48,241 nt of DNA from Flavobacteriaceae bacterium (GCA_009693575.1 SHWZ01000015.1:1-48241); one strand, 5' to 3'. Shown: positions 7,784 to 18,492, counted from the stretch's first letter. The notes: a model not told the origin generated them from the letters alone. Translations and numbers: made by a program.

Positions 7784-8767
7784 ATGAAATTAAATCTCAA
7801 GAAGGCAAGATGGGTGTATAACCCTCACAAACTGAAGTTTGAGCTTGTAAAGTTTAGCTTCCGTAAACGCTTTTTTCAAATTGTAGGATTCCTATCATCC
7901 TCTGTGGTGATTGGAGTTATTCTCTTCTTTGCTTTCCATGCCTGGGTGCCTTCGCCCAATGAACGTTCCCTGAAACGTGAGCTTGTCTTCTACGAAGACC
8001 AGCTAGAAGACATGAACAAAAAGGTGGAACAGATTTCGGGTTCAATTGCAGAACTGCAAGATAAGGACGACAATGTGTATCGCACCATTTTTGAGGCCGA
8101 CCCAATTCCATCCAGCCAACGCGAAGGTGGTTCGGGTGGTTCCGACAAATACCGTGGACTGTTGGGCTTCAGCCAAAGTGATGCTGTGGTTGACCTTGCT
8201 AAACGCATTGACAAACTTACGAACCAAACCAAGGTGCAAAAACAATCATTCGATGCACTACTGGCATTGGCCAATCGTAAGGCTGACATGCTTTCGTGCA
8301 TACCAGCCGTACAGCCCATTGCCAACCGCGATTTGCGGATGATAGCTTCAGGCTTTGGCTACCGCCTTGATCCAATTTACAAAACAACCAAAATGCACGC
8401 TGGCATTGACTTTACCGCCCCAATGGGTAGAGAGATTCACGCTACGGGCAACGGAGTTATTGCTCAGTCGGGTATAGGCCCTGATGGCTACGGCATAAAA
8501 GTGGTGATAGACCACGGCTACGGCTACCAAACCCTTTATGGTCACATGATGCGGGTAGCAGTGCGGCCAGGGCAAAAGATTCAACGTGGTGATGTGATTG
8601 GATATGTGGGCTCTACTGGTAAATCTACAGGCCCGCATGTTCATTACGAAGTAATAAAGGGTGGGCAAAAAATTAACCCTATCAACTATTTCTACAACGA
8701 CATCTCGTCAGCCGACTATGAGAAAATGGTAGCGATAGCTGAACGCAACGGACAGTCGTTCGACTGA
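7784..8767 (+). CDS. M23 family metallopeptidase, membrane-anchored
   Basis: Likely peptidoglycan endopeptidase or cell-separation factor in the envelope, 327 residues. A basic cytosolic N-terminus precedes one membrane segment (about 32-52), then a coiled-coil stretch (about 62-95 and 135-165), then a LytM domain (about 185-303). All zinc and catalytic residues are present: H205 and D209 (HAGID), H254 (GHM), H285 and H287 (HVHYE). It should therefore be active, unlike degenerate EnvC/NlpD-type relatives. The single-membrane-segment plus coiled-coil design is common among Bacteroidota M23 peptidases. It is a monocistronic gene with its own upstream box, and the next gene starts about 100 bases later on the same strand. 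Confidence 0.93.
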   Translation: MKLNLKKARWVYNPHKLKFELVKFSFRKRFFQIVGFLSSSVVIGVILFFAFHAWVPSPNERSLKRELVFYEDQLEDMNKKVEQISGSIAELQDKDDNVYRTIFEADPIPSSQREGGSGGSDKYRGLLGFSQSDAVVDLAKRIDKLTNQTKVQKQSFDALLALANRKADMLSCIPAVQPIANRDLRMIASGFGYRLDPIYKTTKMHAGIDFTAPMGREIHATGNGVIAQSGIGPDGYGIKVVIDHGYGYQTLYGHMMRVAVRPGQKIQRGDVIGYVGSTGKSTGPHVHYEVIKGGQKINPINYFYNDISSADYEKMVAIAERNGQSFD

Positions 8768-8873
8768 GTTTAATCCCCTGTAACGTTCCAAGTGCTACAA
8801 ACTTTGAACAAGGGGTATCAATAAATTTTTAATTCTAAGTATCAACCTTTTGGTTGAAATTCGTGTCTTAGTT

Positions 8874-11800
8874 ATGTTGCCAAAAAAATCCTACCTCACC
8901 CTGATAGTTTCAGCCATGTTGATGGCCGGAAAACTTCATGGCCAATGTGCAGGGCTTGATTTTTCCCCATCAACTGCCAAAGGGTGTGTTCCGCTCCAAG
9001 TGTACTTCAAAGTAACAGGTTTCCAGGTCGGAAGTCAATTTTCATGGGGGTTTGGAGCCTCATTCTCCAATTTCAATCCTGCTGATAGTAACTACCAACG
9101 TTTCTTTACGGTTTCGGGTCAGCATGATGTGCAGCTAAAGATAAAGCTACCAAATGGAACAATTTGCACTGTAAACAAACTAAAACTGGTAAGTACTTCG
9201 GCACCTACAACGATAAGGCTGCATCTACCTACACCAATTCTCTGTAACCTAAGCGACACAGCTACATTGGTCGACTCCACTCAAGGAGTGGCTAAGCGTG
9301 ACTGGGTGATTGAAGGAGTGAAGTATAACAGTCAAACTGTGAACCACCGTTTCAACTCTATTGGTCCAAAGTCTGTTTCGATAGTGATAACCGACCAGAA
9401 TGGATGTGTCGCTACTATGAATGCTGACTCTGTAGTTAAAATATTCCAATCTTTTGCTCCCAATTTCAAAGCAAAAAGCAGCAATGGCTGCCCTAGTCTG
9501 CTTGACACTTTTAATATAAACATAATCAACCCACCTCAGCAGATAACTGGCTATTCTTGGGTGATGCCTGGGGCAATTCCTTCAACAGGAACTGATACGA
9601 TGATGCCAGTGCGATACGATACGGCAGGAGATTTTGCGGCCACACTTACAGTTAGCACTGTCAACGGGTGTAGCTATAGCCTAAACAAGCAAGCCGTGGT
9701 GAAAGTGGATACCCTTCCCGACCTACGCTTTTCAGTGAACAAGAATTTGATTTGCAACGCACAGCAGGCCATGTTCGTAAATATTTCAAAGGGGCAAAGT
9801 GCGGGTGCATTTAGTTGGACACTTGTGGGAGGTGGGACAATAAAATATGTGAACACCAAAGCCGACACTTTGAAAGTAGCCTACTCCACTCCTGGCAATT
9901 ACGGGGTGAAACTGACCTATAAAAATACAAATTGCACAGTTGACAGCACCATAGTTAACTTGGTGCAATACGGTATCCTGAATACAAACTTCTTTGCTGA
10001 TGCCCGCTTTTTTTGCCAACCAGGAGATTCGGTAAAATTTATGGATAGCACGATTGTTTCGCCAGTATCCACTGCTGTGCAACGGCTTTGGACAATCTAT
10101 GAAAATGCGGCACCGTTATACTTTGACACCGCTTCTTCTTTTATTTGGAAATATCCACACATGGGCAAGTACAAAGTAACTATGGTAGCTCAGTCTGCAG
10201 CAGGTTGCATAGACTCAATAGTGAAAAAAGATTATATTGTAGCAGACACCCCAAGGGCTGCTATTACGGTTTCAGCTCCTTTTATTTGTCCGAATGATTC
10301 AATTTTTTTTACTGATAGAACCCCAGGTTATTCTTCAAAAAGTAAATTGAGCAGGTTATGGACGATTTACGGTTCAGATCAGGCCACTATTATCAAAACA
10401 GACACTGGTATAAGGTCCTTCATTATTCTTACTGATACGGGATACTACCATGCCAAGTTGATAACTCAGAACTCTCAAGGATGTAGTGACTCTGCTTACG
10501 ATTCAGTAGGTGTGGTGGTGGTCCTACCTCAGCTCGATTTTTCAGTAGATTCGCCTGATGTGTGCAGTGGCAACCCTACTCAATTGATACAGCGGACCGA
10601 CCCACAAATACCTAGGCTAAAATATAGCTGGACTGTGAACCACCATGACAGTGCTAATATAAAACTGTTTGACAGCGGCGATACCGTTCAATTTCCATTG
10701 AAAACTGTGGGACAATACGATGTAAAAATGTATTCCTTATCCAAAGCTTGCCCCGACTCACTTGAGCGAACGCTATTTATCTCGGTAAATGGATTAGCCT
10801 CGGCCGCTTGGGTTGACACAGCCGTGACCTGTGTGCCAGTAGTTGTTCGCGGCCACTCAGCTCACGAGTTTAATGTGCACACAGGCTTAGCCGATACTTC
10901 TATTACCTACTTATGGAGCAGCAGCCCTACTAGCCCAATTTTTTCAGGTGCCGATTCTGGATCTACTAATATCACTTTTGTAAAAAGCGGCTGCTATACT
11001 ATTTCACTCACCACGCTAAACAGTGCTGGATGCCAGACCGAAGTGCCATCAGTATACTCAGCTTGTGTAGGAGGCATTGCTAATTTTACTTTTTCTACTA
11101 ACGCCTATTGTAGTGGTGACACAATTAGACCCTTCAACAAATCGAAGCTTAATGTTGGCTATAAATGGGAACTCGAATCTGGGAATGCTGCTGCATTTCA
11201 TATTTTCCCAAACGACACTTCGACCAATCCCTATTTTTTGATTGATGATGATGGGAGTTATGCTGTACGATTGATAGCCCAAACCTACTACGGATGCCCT
11301 GATACTGTGAGTCAAAATGTGCAGTCACGAAAACCAACATTCAGCTTTAGCTCACCCGATACCTTTTCCATTTGTGGCCCCACCACAGTTGCTCTAATAG
11401 TAAATAGTAGCAATACCAACAAGTTTGAATGGGATTTTGGTGATGGCTCTGCCCCCTTGGTCACTACCCAAAAAACGGTGTACCATATTTTCAAAATTGA
11501 TAAGGGTAAGAATTCATTTAATATTAACGCCATAGCCTTCGATCAATATGGCTGTACCTCATCCTTTCAAAAGAATGGATACATACGCATTTCAGGCCCA
11601 GCACCCTATTTTAGTCTTTCGCAGCACAAAGGATGTGACACAGTCAACGTGATTTTTACTGACAGCAGTTATAATGTGAGCAAGTTTTACTTCTATAATG
11701 ATGATGGGTCAGCAGATTCAACTCTGATGCCTCCCCACAAGTATTTTGTAAAGAATGTCGCTGACACTTTTGCCGTCTACAGGCCCTTGCTTATTGGTCT

Positions 11801-13787
11801 CGATTCTACCCACCAATGCGTAAAGATTTTTTCGCCAACTGATAGCATTGTAGTGGCTCTCCGCCCAAGCATCAAAATGGAGTATCCAGACTCTACCACC
11901 TGTATAGACATGCCAATAAAGTTCAGTGCCGATTCAGTTTCGCTACACAATTTTGTATGGGATTATGAAAACAATGGAAGCATTGACGCTACCTCCCCAA
12001 GTGCCCATTTTGCTTCAGACAAGCCTGGGAAATATTCGGTGAGGTTGATTGCTCAAAACAGGTTCGGCTGTTCCAACACAATTACAAAATTTGGTCTTGT
12101 GACAGTGAAAGACAAACCACACGTTGCTATAACCATTGCTGATTCGGTGTTTTGCTACGGTGATACCATTGACTTCGCTGATGGAAGCATTTATAGTTCC
12201 CCAGTGATTTCTCGCCACTGGGATTTTGGCGACACCACCCTGAACGATACTTCAAACCAAGCAACGGCAAGCTACTACTATGGCCGCCCCGATTTCTTCG
12301 ACGTGTGGTTCAAGGCGATGGATATCTATAAATGCTCAGATAGCATCTACTCCTCTAATGCCATTCACATCTATAATCAATTTGCCCCGGAAAAATCGAA
12401 TGTGCTTTATGTGACCAACAAAAACAATGATGTGGAAGTGGTTTGGAACAAAAACAATTCATCCCATTTTGAACAATACAAGCTATACAGAACAGATTCA
12501 AATGGTACCCAGAACTTACTTTATACTTCAGCAAATTCAGCCGACACCGCATACCTAGATGCTGGGATGGTGAAGCCTACCGAACAACAATATCAATATG
12601 GTATTTCTTCAGATGAACTTTGCTACAAAAAGAATACGTCTGAGAATTTTCATCCCAATATACTCTTGCATACAAATCCAGTTCAGCCGCAGCATATCCG
12701 ATTATCATGGAATCGATACACTGGCTGGGATTCGGTGGACAAATACCTGGTATTGCGTTCTGTGAACGGAAGTACATTTACGCAAGTAGCAGAACTGAAA
12801 AATAAAGACACCACTTGGCTGAATAAAAATCTCTGCGATTCAAATTATCTATATATGGTGAAGGCCGTTCGATTTGATGAAAAATATACCGCTGAAACAA
12901 ACCAATCCACCGAGACTTCCCCCTACAAAAAGCCTGATACCGCTGTTAGAATAAAAAGTATTAGCGTGACCAACGATGAGAATATTCGTGTACGATGGGA
13001 CACCGCCGGGAACTATCTCTACACCAATATCTACCATGTGTATCGGTTGGGCAATCCTAACCCTTTATGGCAACATATAGGAGAGGTTAAAGACAGATCA
13101 TTTATTGATATACAAGCGGAAGTGGGCAAAGAAAAATACTTATACCAAGTGGTACGTGAAGACCTATGCCACAATGAAGCTCCTGCAAGCGAAGCCTCGG
13201 GGAATATTCTGCTAGGAGCAAGCAGTTCCAACGATACCACTTCCCTCGATTGGAGTCTTTACAAGCAATGGGACTCAGGTGTGGCCAAGCAAGTGGTGGA
13301 ATGGTATGACCAAACCGAAGGTAAGTTTGTGAAGACCATAACTATCACCAATGGTGACACGACTTGGAAAGGGATTAACATCCCTGATTTTGATTTGGAA
13401 AATATATGTTACCGTATTTATGCCCTTGGCAAATATGGTAATAACCGCGATACGAGCTTCTCTAACCTGGAGTGTGTTAGATTCAATGCCAAGGTTTTTA
13501 TCCCAAATACATTCACACCGAATGGTGACCTACTGAACGATGAATTTAAGCCTACGGTTTCATTTATCTTTACTGACCCCAGCCAGCCAGCTCTGCTGTA
13601 TCGCATGACTATATTGAACCAATGGGGCGAGAAGATGTTTGAAACTAACGACAAACACCAAGGCTGGGACGGCACCTTTGGCGGTAAGCCTGCACCCACA
13701 GGCCGCTACGCCTACATTATTTATGCAGTTGCTTACAAAGACAAAAAGAAGATTACCGAAAAAGGTTACTTCAATTTGATGCGTTGA
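8874..13787 (+). CDS. Large secreted PKD/FnIII-like protein with type B T9SS domain
   Basis: A 1637-residue surface or secreted protein. I place the start at the ATG at 8874 because MLPKKSYLTLIVSAMLMAG...GQC is a good signal peptide; the frame also has a TTG at 8850 that would spoil it. Most of the chain is a series of PKD-like beta modules, recognisable from recurring endings such as WDFGDG, WDFGD, GCSNTI and GKYSVRLIAQN, with regularly spaced cysteines. From about residue 1180 the modules look like fibronectin type III repeats (VEVVWNKNN ... YKLYRTD; IRLSWNRYTGWDS). The last 95 residues are the gliding-motility-associated (CHU_C, type B) domain: FIPNTFTPNGDLLNDEF, ILNQWGEKMF, GWDGTFGGKPAPTGRY. 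Such proteins are adhesin-like or cell-surface filament proteins; no enzyme motif is seen and the exact role is unknown. Confidence 0.92.
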   Translation: MLPKKSYLTLIVSAMLMAGKLHGQCAGLDFSPSTAKGCVPLQVYFKVTGFQVGSQFSWGFGASFSNFNPADSNYQRFFTVSGQHDVQLKIKLPNGTICTVNKLKLVSTSAPTTIRLHLPTPILCNLSDTATLVDSTQGVAKRDWVIEGVKYNSQTVNHRFNSIGPKSVSIVITDQNGCVATMNADSVVKIFQSFAPNFKAKSSNGCPSLLDTFNINIINPPQQITGYSWVMPGAIPSTGTDTMMPVRYDTAGDFAATLTVSTVNGCSYSLNKQAVVKVDTLPDLRFSVNKNLICNAQQAMFVNISKGQSAGAFSWTLVGGGTIKYVNTKADTLKVAYSTPGNYGVKLTYKNTNCTVDSTIVNLVQYGILNTNFFADARFFCQPGDSVKFMDSTIVSPVSTAVQRLWTIYENAAPLYFDTASSFIWKYPHMGKYKVTMVAQSAAGCIDSIVKKDYIVADTPRAAITVSAPFICPNDSIFFTDRTPGYSSKSKLSRLWTIYGSDQATIIKTDTGIRSFIILTDTGYYHAKLITQNSQGCSDSAYDSVGVVVVLPQLDFSVDSPDVCSGNPTQLIQRTDPQIPRLKYSWTVNHHDSANIKLFDSGDTVQFPLKTVGQYDVKMYSLSKACPDSLERTLFISVNGLASAAWVDTAVTCVPVVVRGHSAHEFNVHTGLADTSITYLWSSSPTSPIFSGADSGSTNITFVKSGCYTISLTTLNSAGCQTEVPSVYSACVGGIANFTFSTNAYCSGDTIRPFNKSKLNVGYKWELESGNAAAFHIFPNDTSTNPYFLIDDDGSYAVRLIAQTYYGCPDTVSQNVQSRKPTFSFSSPDTFSICGPTTVALIVNSSNTNKFEWDFGDGSAPLVTTQKTVYHIFKIDKGKNSFNINAIAFDQYGCTSSFQKNGYIRISGPAPYFSLSQHKGCDTVNVIFTDSSYNVSKFYFYNDDGSADSTLMPPHKYFVKNVADTFAVYRPLLIGLDSTHQCVKIFSPTDSIVVALRPSIKMEYPDSTTCIDMPIKFSADSVSLHNFVWDYENNGSIDATSPSAHFASDKPGKYSVRLIAQNRFGCSNTITKFGLVTVKDKPHVAITIADSVFCYGDTIDFADGSIYSSPVISRHWDFGDTTLNDTSNQATASYYYGRPDFFDVWFKAMDIYKCSDSIYSSNAIHIYNQFAPEKSNVLYVTNKNNDVEVVWNKNNSSHFEQYKLYRTDSNGTQNLLYTSANSADTAYLDAGMVKPTEQQYQYGISSDELCYKKNTSENFHPNILLHTNPVQPQHIRLSWNRYTGWDSVDKYLVLRSVNGSTFTQVAELKNKDTTWLNKNLCDSNYLYMVKAVRFDEKYTAETNQSTETSPYKKPDTAVRIKSISVTNDENIRVRWDTAGNYLYTNIYHVYRLGNPNPLWQHIGEVKDRSFIDIQAEVGKEKYLYQVVREDLCHNEAPASEASGNILLGASSSNDTTSLDWSLYKQWDSGVAKQVVEWYDQTEGKFVKTITITNGDTTWKGINIPDFDLENICYRIYALGKYGNNRDTSFSNLECVRFNAKVFIPNTFTPNGDLLNDEFKPTVSFIFTDPSQPALLYRMTILNQWGEKMFETNDKHQGWDGTFGGKPAPTGRYAYIIYAVAYKDKKKITEKGYFNLMR

Positions 13788-13970
13788 ACCGTTATTCACT
13801 ATTCTTTGAATCAAATAAAATAGAAACGTGAACTATTGCTTTCTATTGTTTGAACCAATGGTGAAGTGAAAGGGCGGCTGTTTTATTGTAGTTCTCATCT
13901 AATAACTTTCATTTCAACAGAATCATCGAATCGGTTTTTTTCCATGAGGCTGCAAATATTTCCCCTGTCG

Positions 13971-13978
13971 TAGTTTCG
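13971..13978 (+). promoter_or_regulatory. Candidate -7 box for the BatA-like gene
   Basis: TAGTTTCG, one mismatch to TAnnTTTG, ending 10 bases before the ATG at 13989. It predicts a very short or absent 5' leader for the BatA-like/murF-alr operon. Confidence 0.35.
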
Positions 13979-13988
13979 CACCTGCTTT

Positions 13989-16007
13989 ATGCTATTCGTC
14001 TATCCTTCCTTTTTGTGGGCTTTACTGGCTTTGGCCGTTCCCATCATTGTTCACTTGTTCAATTTTCGCAGGTTCAAAAAAATCATGTTCAGCAATGTGG
14101 CTTTGTTGCGTGAAATAAAAGTGCAGACACAACGGCAACGCAGCCTGAAACGTTGGCTGGTGTTGGCTGCACGTCTCTTGGCTTTATTCTTCTTAGTCAT
14201 GGCCTTCGCTCAACCTTTTTTACCCAAAAATGGTGGCAAGGCAGACAGCCGCCGCAAAGCAATTAGCATATACATTGATAATTCATTTAGCATGAATGCC
14301 ATCGGCAAGGACGGCACTTTGTTGCAAATGGCAAAGCTGAAAGCACGAGATATTTTGGGCAGTTTTGGCGAATCGGACAAGTACCAATTACTCACCAATG
14401 ACTTTGAAGGAAGGCATCAGCGGTATGTGAACAAAGAGGAATTATTACCGTTGATTGATGAAGTAAAAACCAGTCCCACAAGTCGCAGGATATTCGAAGT
14501 ACAAACGAGACAAACTGCCGCAGCAGCCAATCAACCCGATGCTTCAAGGCTTAGTTTTCTTATCAGCGATTACCAAGAAACAGTGAGCAGCTTTGCCCAC
14601 ACAGATACCACCACAGAAACCTATCTTGTACCCTTGCAAGCACAGGAACAACGCAATTTCAGCATTGATTCTTGCTGGTTGGAGAGTCCGTTTGTACAAC
14701 TAAATATAGCCAACAAATTGCGAGTACGTTTGCATAATTACAGCAATGAATATTTGGAGAATGGTAGCCTTAGTTTGAAAATAAACGGGCGACAAAAAGC
14801 CGTTGCCGGGTTTTCGGCCGGCCCAAATGCCAATTCAGAAGCGGAACTCACTTTTACGCTTACCCAAACTGGTTGGCAGGCTTGCGAGCTCTCTATTATT
14901 GATAACCCTATCACTTTCGACGATAGGTTATATTTTAGTTTTGAAGTAGCACCCAACCTGCAAGTGCTAAGCATTGACGGGCCAGGTGTAAGCAACAATG
15001 TGAAGGATGTTTATGCGACTGACTCCTATTTTCAGCTAATCGCCCAAAGTCAGGACTGGATAGATTTCGGCCTCCTGAAAAAGACTGACCTCTTGATACT
15101 GAATGGTCTCACGGAAAGCAGCAGCGGACTGGTGCAAGAAGTGACTGCTTATATACAAAATGGCGGAGATGTGATAGTGATACCCTCTGTTCTAGGTGGT
15201 AAAAGTGTAAACAATTTACTATCGAATTTTGGGCTGGCCTTTGGTAGTGAAAGTATAAAGCAAGCTTTGGCTGTACGTGAGGTAAACCTGCAATCATTTG
15301 TGTTTCGCGAAGCATTTGAGAGCAAAGCTAAAGAAAACATGGACCTGCCATTTGTGCAACAACATTTTGCCATCACCGCTTCAAACCAATTGCCGATTGA
15401 ACCCTTGCTAAAGTTGCAGAACGGAGAATGGCTTGCGGCTTCGTTAATAGCAGGAAAAGGTAGGCTAACTATCGTATCGCAACCGCTGGATGCTGCTTGG
15501 GGAAACCTACAACAACATGCGATCTTTGTACCTTTCATGCTGCGATCGGCCATCATCTCCCACAGCACCACACAACTTTTTTACCGCATCGGAAAAGACA
15601 AATCTGTTCAATTGGGCAAGGAGCTTCCCAAGATGGAACAAGGGTATAAATTAATCAAACAAGGCTTTGAAATCGTGCCCGAACTAAGCAACCGAAATGG
15701 GCAAAGTATACTATACATTGCAGACCAAATAAAGGAAGCAGGAAACTATTCCTTGCAAAGTGGCACTGCTTCCAACCCAAGTATAGCTTTCAACTATTCG
15801 AGTGCAGAAAGCGACCCACATTGCCTAGCACCTAATGAACTGGCAAATAAGACCAAAGGGAGGGTGCATATTTTTGAAAATATGGAAAAGAATGCAGCCA
15901 CTTCACTTGCAGAGTTGCAGGCCGACACTAACTTGTGGAAGCTATGCTTGTGGTTGACCTTGTTGTTTATTGCGGCTGAAATCGCCCTAATACGATTGTT
16001 GAAATAA
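13989..16007 (+). CDS. BatA-domain VWA membrane protein
   Basis: A 672-residue inner-membrane protein. The N-terminus (residues 1-80: YPSFLWALLALAVPIIVHLFNFRR, then a second membrane helix ending AFAQPFLP) is the BatA domain found in aerotolerance-operon proteins. A von Willebrand A-like domain follows with a MIDAS-type DNSFSMN (D97, S99, S101). A long periplasmic beta-rich and Rossmann-like region follows (LLILNGLTESSSGLVQEV; GGDVIVIPS), and a C-terminal membrane segment near residues 650-670. Similar proteins in this phylum are annotated as BatA or hypothetical; their function is not settled. It ends 4 bases before murF-alr, so the two are likely cotranscribed, which ties it to the cell envelope. 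Confidence 0.85.
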   Translation: MLFVYPSFLWALLALAVPIIVHLFNFRRFKKIMFSNVALLREIKVQTQRQRSLKRWLVLAARLLALFFLVMAFAQPFLPKNGGKADSRRKAISIYIDNSFSMNAIGKDGTLLQMAKLKARDILGSFGESDKYQLLTNDFEGRHQRYVNKEELLPLIDEVKTSPTSRRIFEVQTRQTAAAANQPDASRLSFLISDYQETVSSFAHTDTTTETYLVPLQAQEQRNFSIDSCWLESPFVQLNIANKLRVRLHNYSNEYLENGSLSLKINGRQKAVAGFSAGPNANSEAELTFTLTQTGWQACELSIIDNPITFDDRLYFSFEVAPNLQVLSIDGPGVSNNVKDVYATDSYFQLIAQSQDWIDFGLLKKTDLLILNGLTESSSGLVQEVTAYIQNGGDVIVIPSVLGGKSVNNLLSNFGLAFGSESIKQALAVREVNLQSFVFREAFESKAKENMDLPFVQQHFAITASNQLPIEPLLKLQNGEWLAASLIAGKGRLTIVSQPLDAAWGNLQQHAIFVPFMLRSAIISHSTTQLFYRIGKDKSVQLGKELPKMEQGYKLIKQGFEIVPELSNRNGQSILYIADQIKEAGNYSLQSGTASNPSIAFNYSSAESDPHCLAPNELANKTKGRVHIFENMEKNAATSLAELQADTNLWKLCLWLTLLFIAAEIALIRLLK

Positions 16008-16011
16008 GCCC

Positions 16012-18492
16012 ATGAAGTATACTATTCAACAGATAGCTGAATATAGCGGAGCCAATGTCGAGGCGTTGGGAGTAGCAGTGAATGGTGATGCTGTGGTGAA
16101 ATGGATACTGACCGATAGCCGCATTCAAGAAGTGGAATTGAAAGAAGCTTTATTTGTAGCAATCAAAGGGATGCACAACGATGGACACATTTATATCCCT
16201 GAACTATTTGCCAAAGGTTGCCGAAATTTTTTGGTGGAGCAAACGAATTTCATCCCAAAGAATATACTTGAACAATCCACCTTTCTTGTGTGTAAAAATA
16301 GCTTGCAAGCGTTGCAGGCGTTGGCCACAGCTCACCGCAAGCAATTTTTGATGCCGGTACTCGGAATCATTGGTAGTAACGGAAAGACTGTAGTAAAAGA
16401 ATGGCTTTGGCAGTTGCTGAGATACGATTTCAATATATGCCGTAGTCCCCGCAGCTACAACTCACAGTTAGGTGTCCCGCTTTCCGTTTTGGGTTTGGAA
16501 AAGGAACATTCACTCGCATTGTTTGAAGCCGGAATTTCCAAGCCAAGAGAGATGCATGCGTTGCAACAGATAATACAGCCCGACTTGGTGATCCTCACTC
16601 ATTTCGGTCCAGCCCATGATGCGGGTTTTATAAGCCGCGAACAGAAGATTTCAGAGAAACTAGAACTGGCAGAAAAGGCTGATGTGCTTGTGTTTTGCAA
16701 AGATGATACTACTGTGGAGCATGCTGTAAAACAATTCCAAGAAGGCCATTTTACGAAGGTGATAAGTTGGTCAATTCATGGCTCAGCAACAGTGCAAGCA
16801 AGTGTGACAAAAAATAAGCAAGGAGGCCGCATTGACTGCATATACAAAAGCGGTTCTTTCAGTCTACAAATTCCATTTTCAGATGATGCATCAGTGAGCA
16901 ATGCACTTACTTGTGTCTGCGTGTTACTAGCTTTGGAGCGGCTGGACCCTGAGCATCTACATAGGTTCAGTAGCTTACAGCCCGTGGAAATGAGAATGCA
17001 GATGAAACAGGGAATTAATGGTTGTATGCTCATAAACGATAGTTACAGCAGCGATTTGCATAGCCTCGATGTGGCACTGTCTTTTATGGAAAGACAGAAC
17101 CCTCGATTGGGTAAGACGATTATACTGAGCGATCTCGCCGAGACAGGCTTGCCTGCCGATAAATTATACAGCAAGGTAGGGGATAGCCTGCGGCAATATG
17201 GTATTCAAAAGCTTATGGCAGTTGGCTCGGAGATTTCAACCAACCGGAGTGAGCTGCGGTTTGAAGGACAAGCTAGTTTCTATGAAACCACCTCAGACTT
17301 ATTCAAATCAATTGACACCAGCGAACTGCAAGACGAAAGCATTTTGCTGAAAGGAGCAAGAAGTTTTCACTTTGAAGACATATATAAATTGTTGGTGCAT
17401 AAAGCCCACCAAACAACAGTGCAGATAAACCTGGATGCCATCATCCACAACCTGAATACATACCGCTCTCTATTGAAGCCGGGCACAAAAACAATGGTGA
17501 TGGTAAAGGCTTTCAGCTATGGTAGCGGTAGCCATGAATTGGCCAAACTGCTGCAACACCACAGAGCTGATTATTTGGCGGTGGCCTACACCGATGAAGG
17601 TGTAGAACTTCGCAAAGCTGGAATCACAATTCCTATTTTAGTGATGAATCCTGAGGCCGAGAGTTTGCGATTGTTATTAGATTTCGGATTAGAGCCAGAG
17701 ATATACAGTTTCGACATGTTGGAGGGCTTACTAAAAGCCACTGAACCTAAACGCAAAACAAACGTGCATATAGAATTTGACACGGGTATGCACCGCCTTG
17801 GTTTCATGCCCGATGAAGTAGATCAACTGCTCGCCAAACTCCTGCAACATCCGCATATCCAGGTAGCATCTGTATTCAGCCATTTAGTCGCCAGCGATGA
17901 AGATTCGCAGGATGAATTTACTCAACAGCAAATACAGCAATTTGAGAAAATATGCTCTAATTTTTGTCCCGCATTTAACTACACAATCCTAAGGCATTTG
18001 GCCAACTCATCGGGTATTTCCCGTTTCCCTCAAGCACATTTTGATATGGTAAGGCTGGGTCTGGGTTTACATGGTGTTGATGTTTCTGGCAAACTAGATT
18101 TACAACCTGTGTCAAAATTCCGCTCTATGATTTCACAAATAAAACAGGTGCTAAAAGGTGACTCTATTGGATACAGTCGCCGGACCACCGCCGACAAGGA
18201 TATGTCCATCGGTATTGTGGCTCTTGGCTATGCAGATGGGTTGAACCGCTTGATGAGCAATCGAAATGGGCAAGTGTATATTTTAGGAAAGCCTTTTGAC
18301 ATTGTAGGCAATGTATGCATGGATATGTGTATGGTTGACCTCACCAACTGCGAAGCAACAGTAGGAGACGAAGTTATTGTTTTTGAAAATGCAGCAACAC
18401 TCAATGCCTTGGCCAAAGCCTGCCAAACCATTCCTTATGAAATACTTACTTGTATATCGCAACGGGTAAGCCGGGAATATTTTCAGGAGTAA
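16012..18492 (+). CDS. Bifunctional MurF ligase / alanine racemase
   Basis: Fusion of UDP-N-acetylmuramoyl-tripeptide:D-Ala-D-Ala ligase with alanine racemase, 826 residues, an arrangement common in Bacteroidota. The first half is MurF: a substrate domain, the ATP P-loop GIIGSNGKT (118-126) and the SYNSQLGVPLSVL motif. The second half is racemase: PLP lysine K499 in MVKAFSYGSG, the TGMHRLG segment, and the catalytic tyrosine Y721 in IGYSRR, then IVALGYADGLNR. The fusion makes D-alanine and uses the dipeptide derived from it in one chain; a separate D-Ala-D-Ala ligase is still required and is not in the window. The P-loop reads SNGKT rather than the usual TNGKT, a minor change. It starts 4 bases after the BatA-like gene. 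Confidence 0.95.
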   Translation: MKYTIQQIAEYSGANVEALGVAVNGDAVVKWILTDSRIQEVELKEALFVAIKGMHNDGHIYIPELFAKGCRNFLVEQTNFIPKNILEQSTFLVCKNSLQALQALATAHRKQFLMPVLGIIGSNGKTVVKEWLWQLLRYDFNICRSPRSYNSQLGVPLSVLGLEKEHSLALFEAGISKPREMHALQQIIQPDLVILTHFGPAHDAGFISREQKISEKLELAEKADVLVFCKDDTTVEHAVKQFQEGHFTKVISWSIHGSATVQASVTKNKQGGRIDCIYKSGSFSLQIPFSDDASVSNALTCVCVLLALERLDPEHLHRFSSLQPVEMRMQMKQGINGCMLINDSYSSDLHSLDVALSFMERQNPRLGKTIILSDLAETGLPADKLYSKVGDSLRQYGIQKLMAVGSEISTNRSELRFEGQASFYETTSDLFKSIDTSELQDESILLKGARSFHFEDIYKLLVHKAHQTTVQINLDAIIHNLNTYRSLLKPGTKTMVMVKAFSYGSGSHELAKLLQHHRADYLAVAYTDEGVELRKAGITIPILVMNPEAESLRLLLDFGLEPEIYSFDMLEGLLKATEPKRKTNVHIEFDTGMHRLGFMPDEVDQLLAKLLQHPHIQVASVFSHLVASDEDSQDEFTQQQIQQFEKICSNFCPAFNYTILRHLANSSGISRFPQAHFDMVRLGLGLHGVDVSGKLDLQPVSKFRSMISQIKQVLKGDSIGYSRRTTADKDMSIGIVALGYADGLNRLMSNRNGQVYILGKPFDIVGNVCMDMCMVDLTNCEATVGDEVIVFENAATLNALAKACQTIPYEILTCISQRVSREYFQE

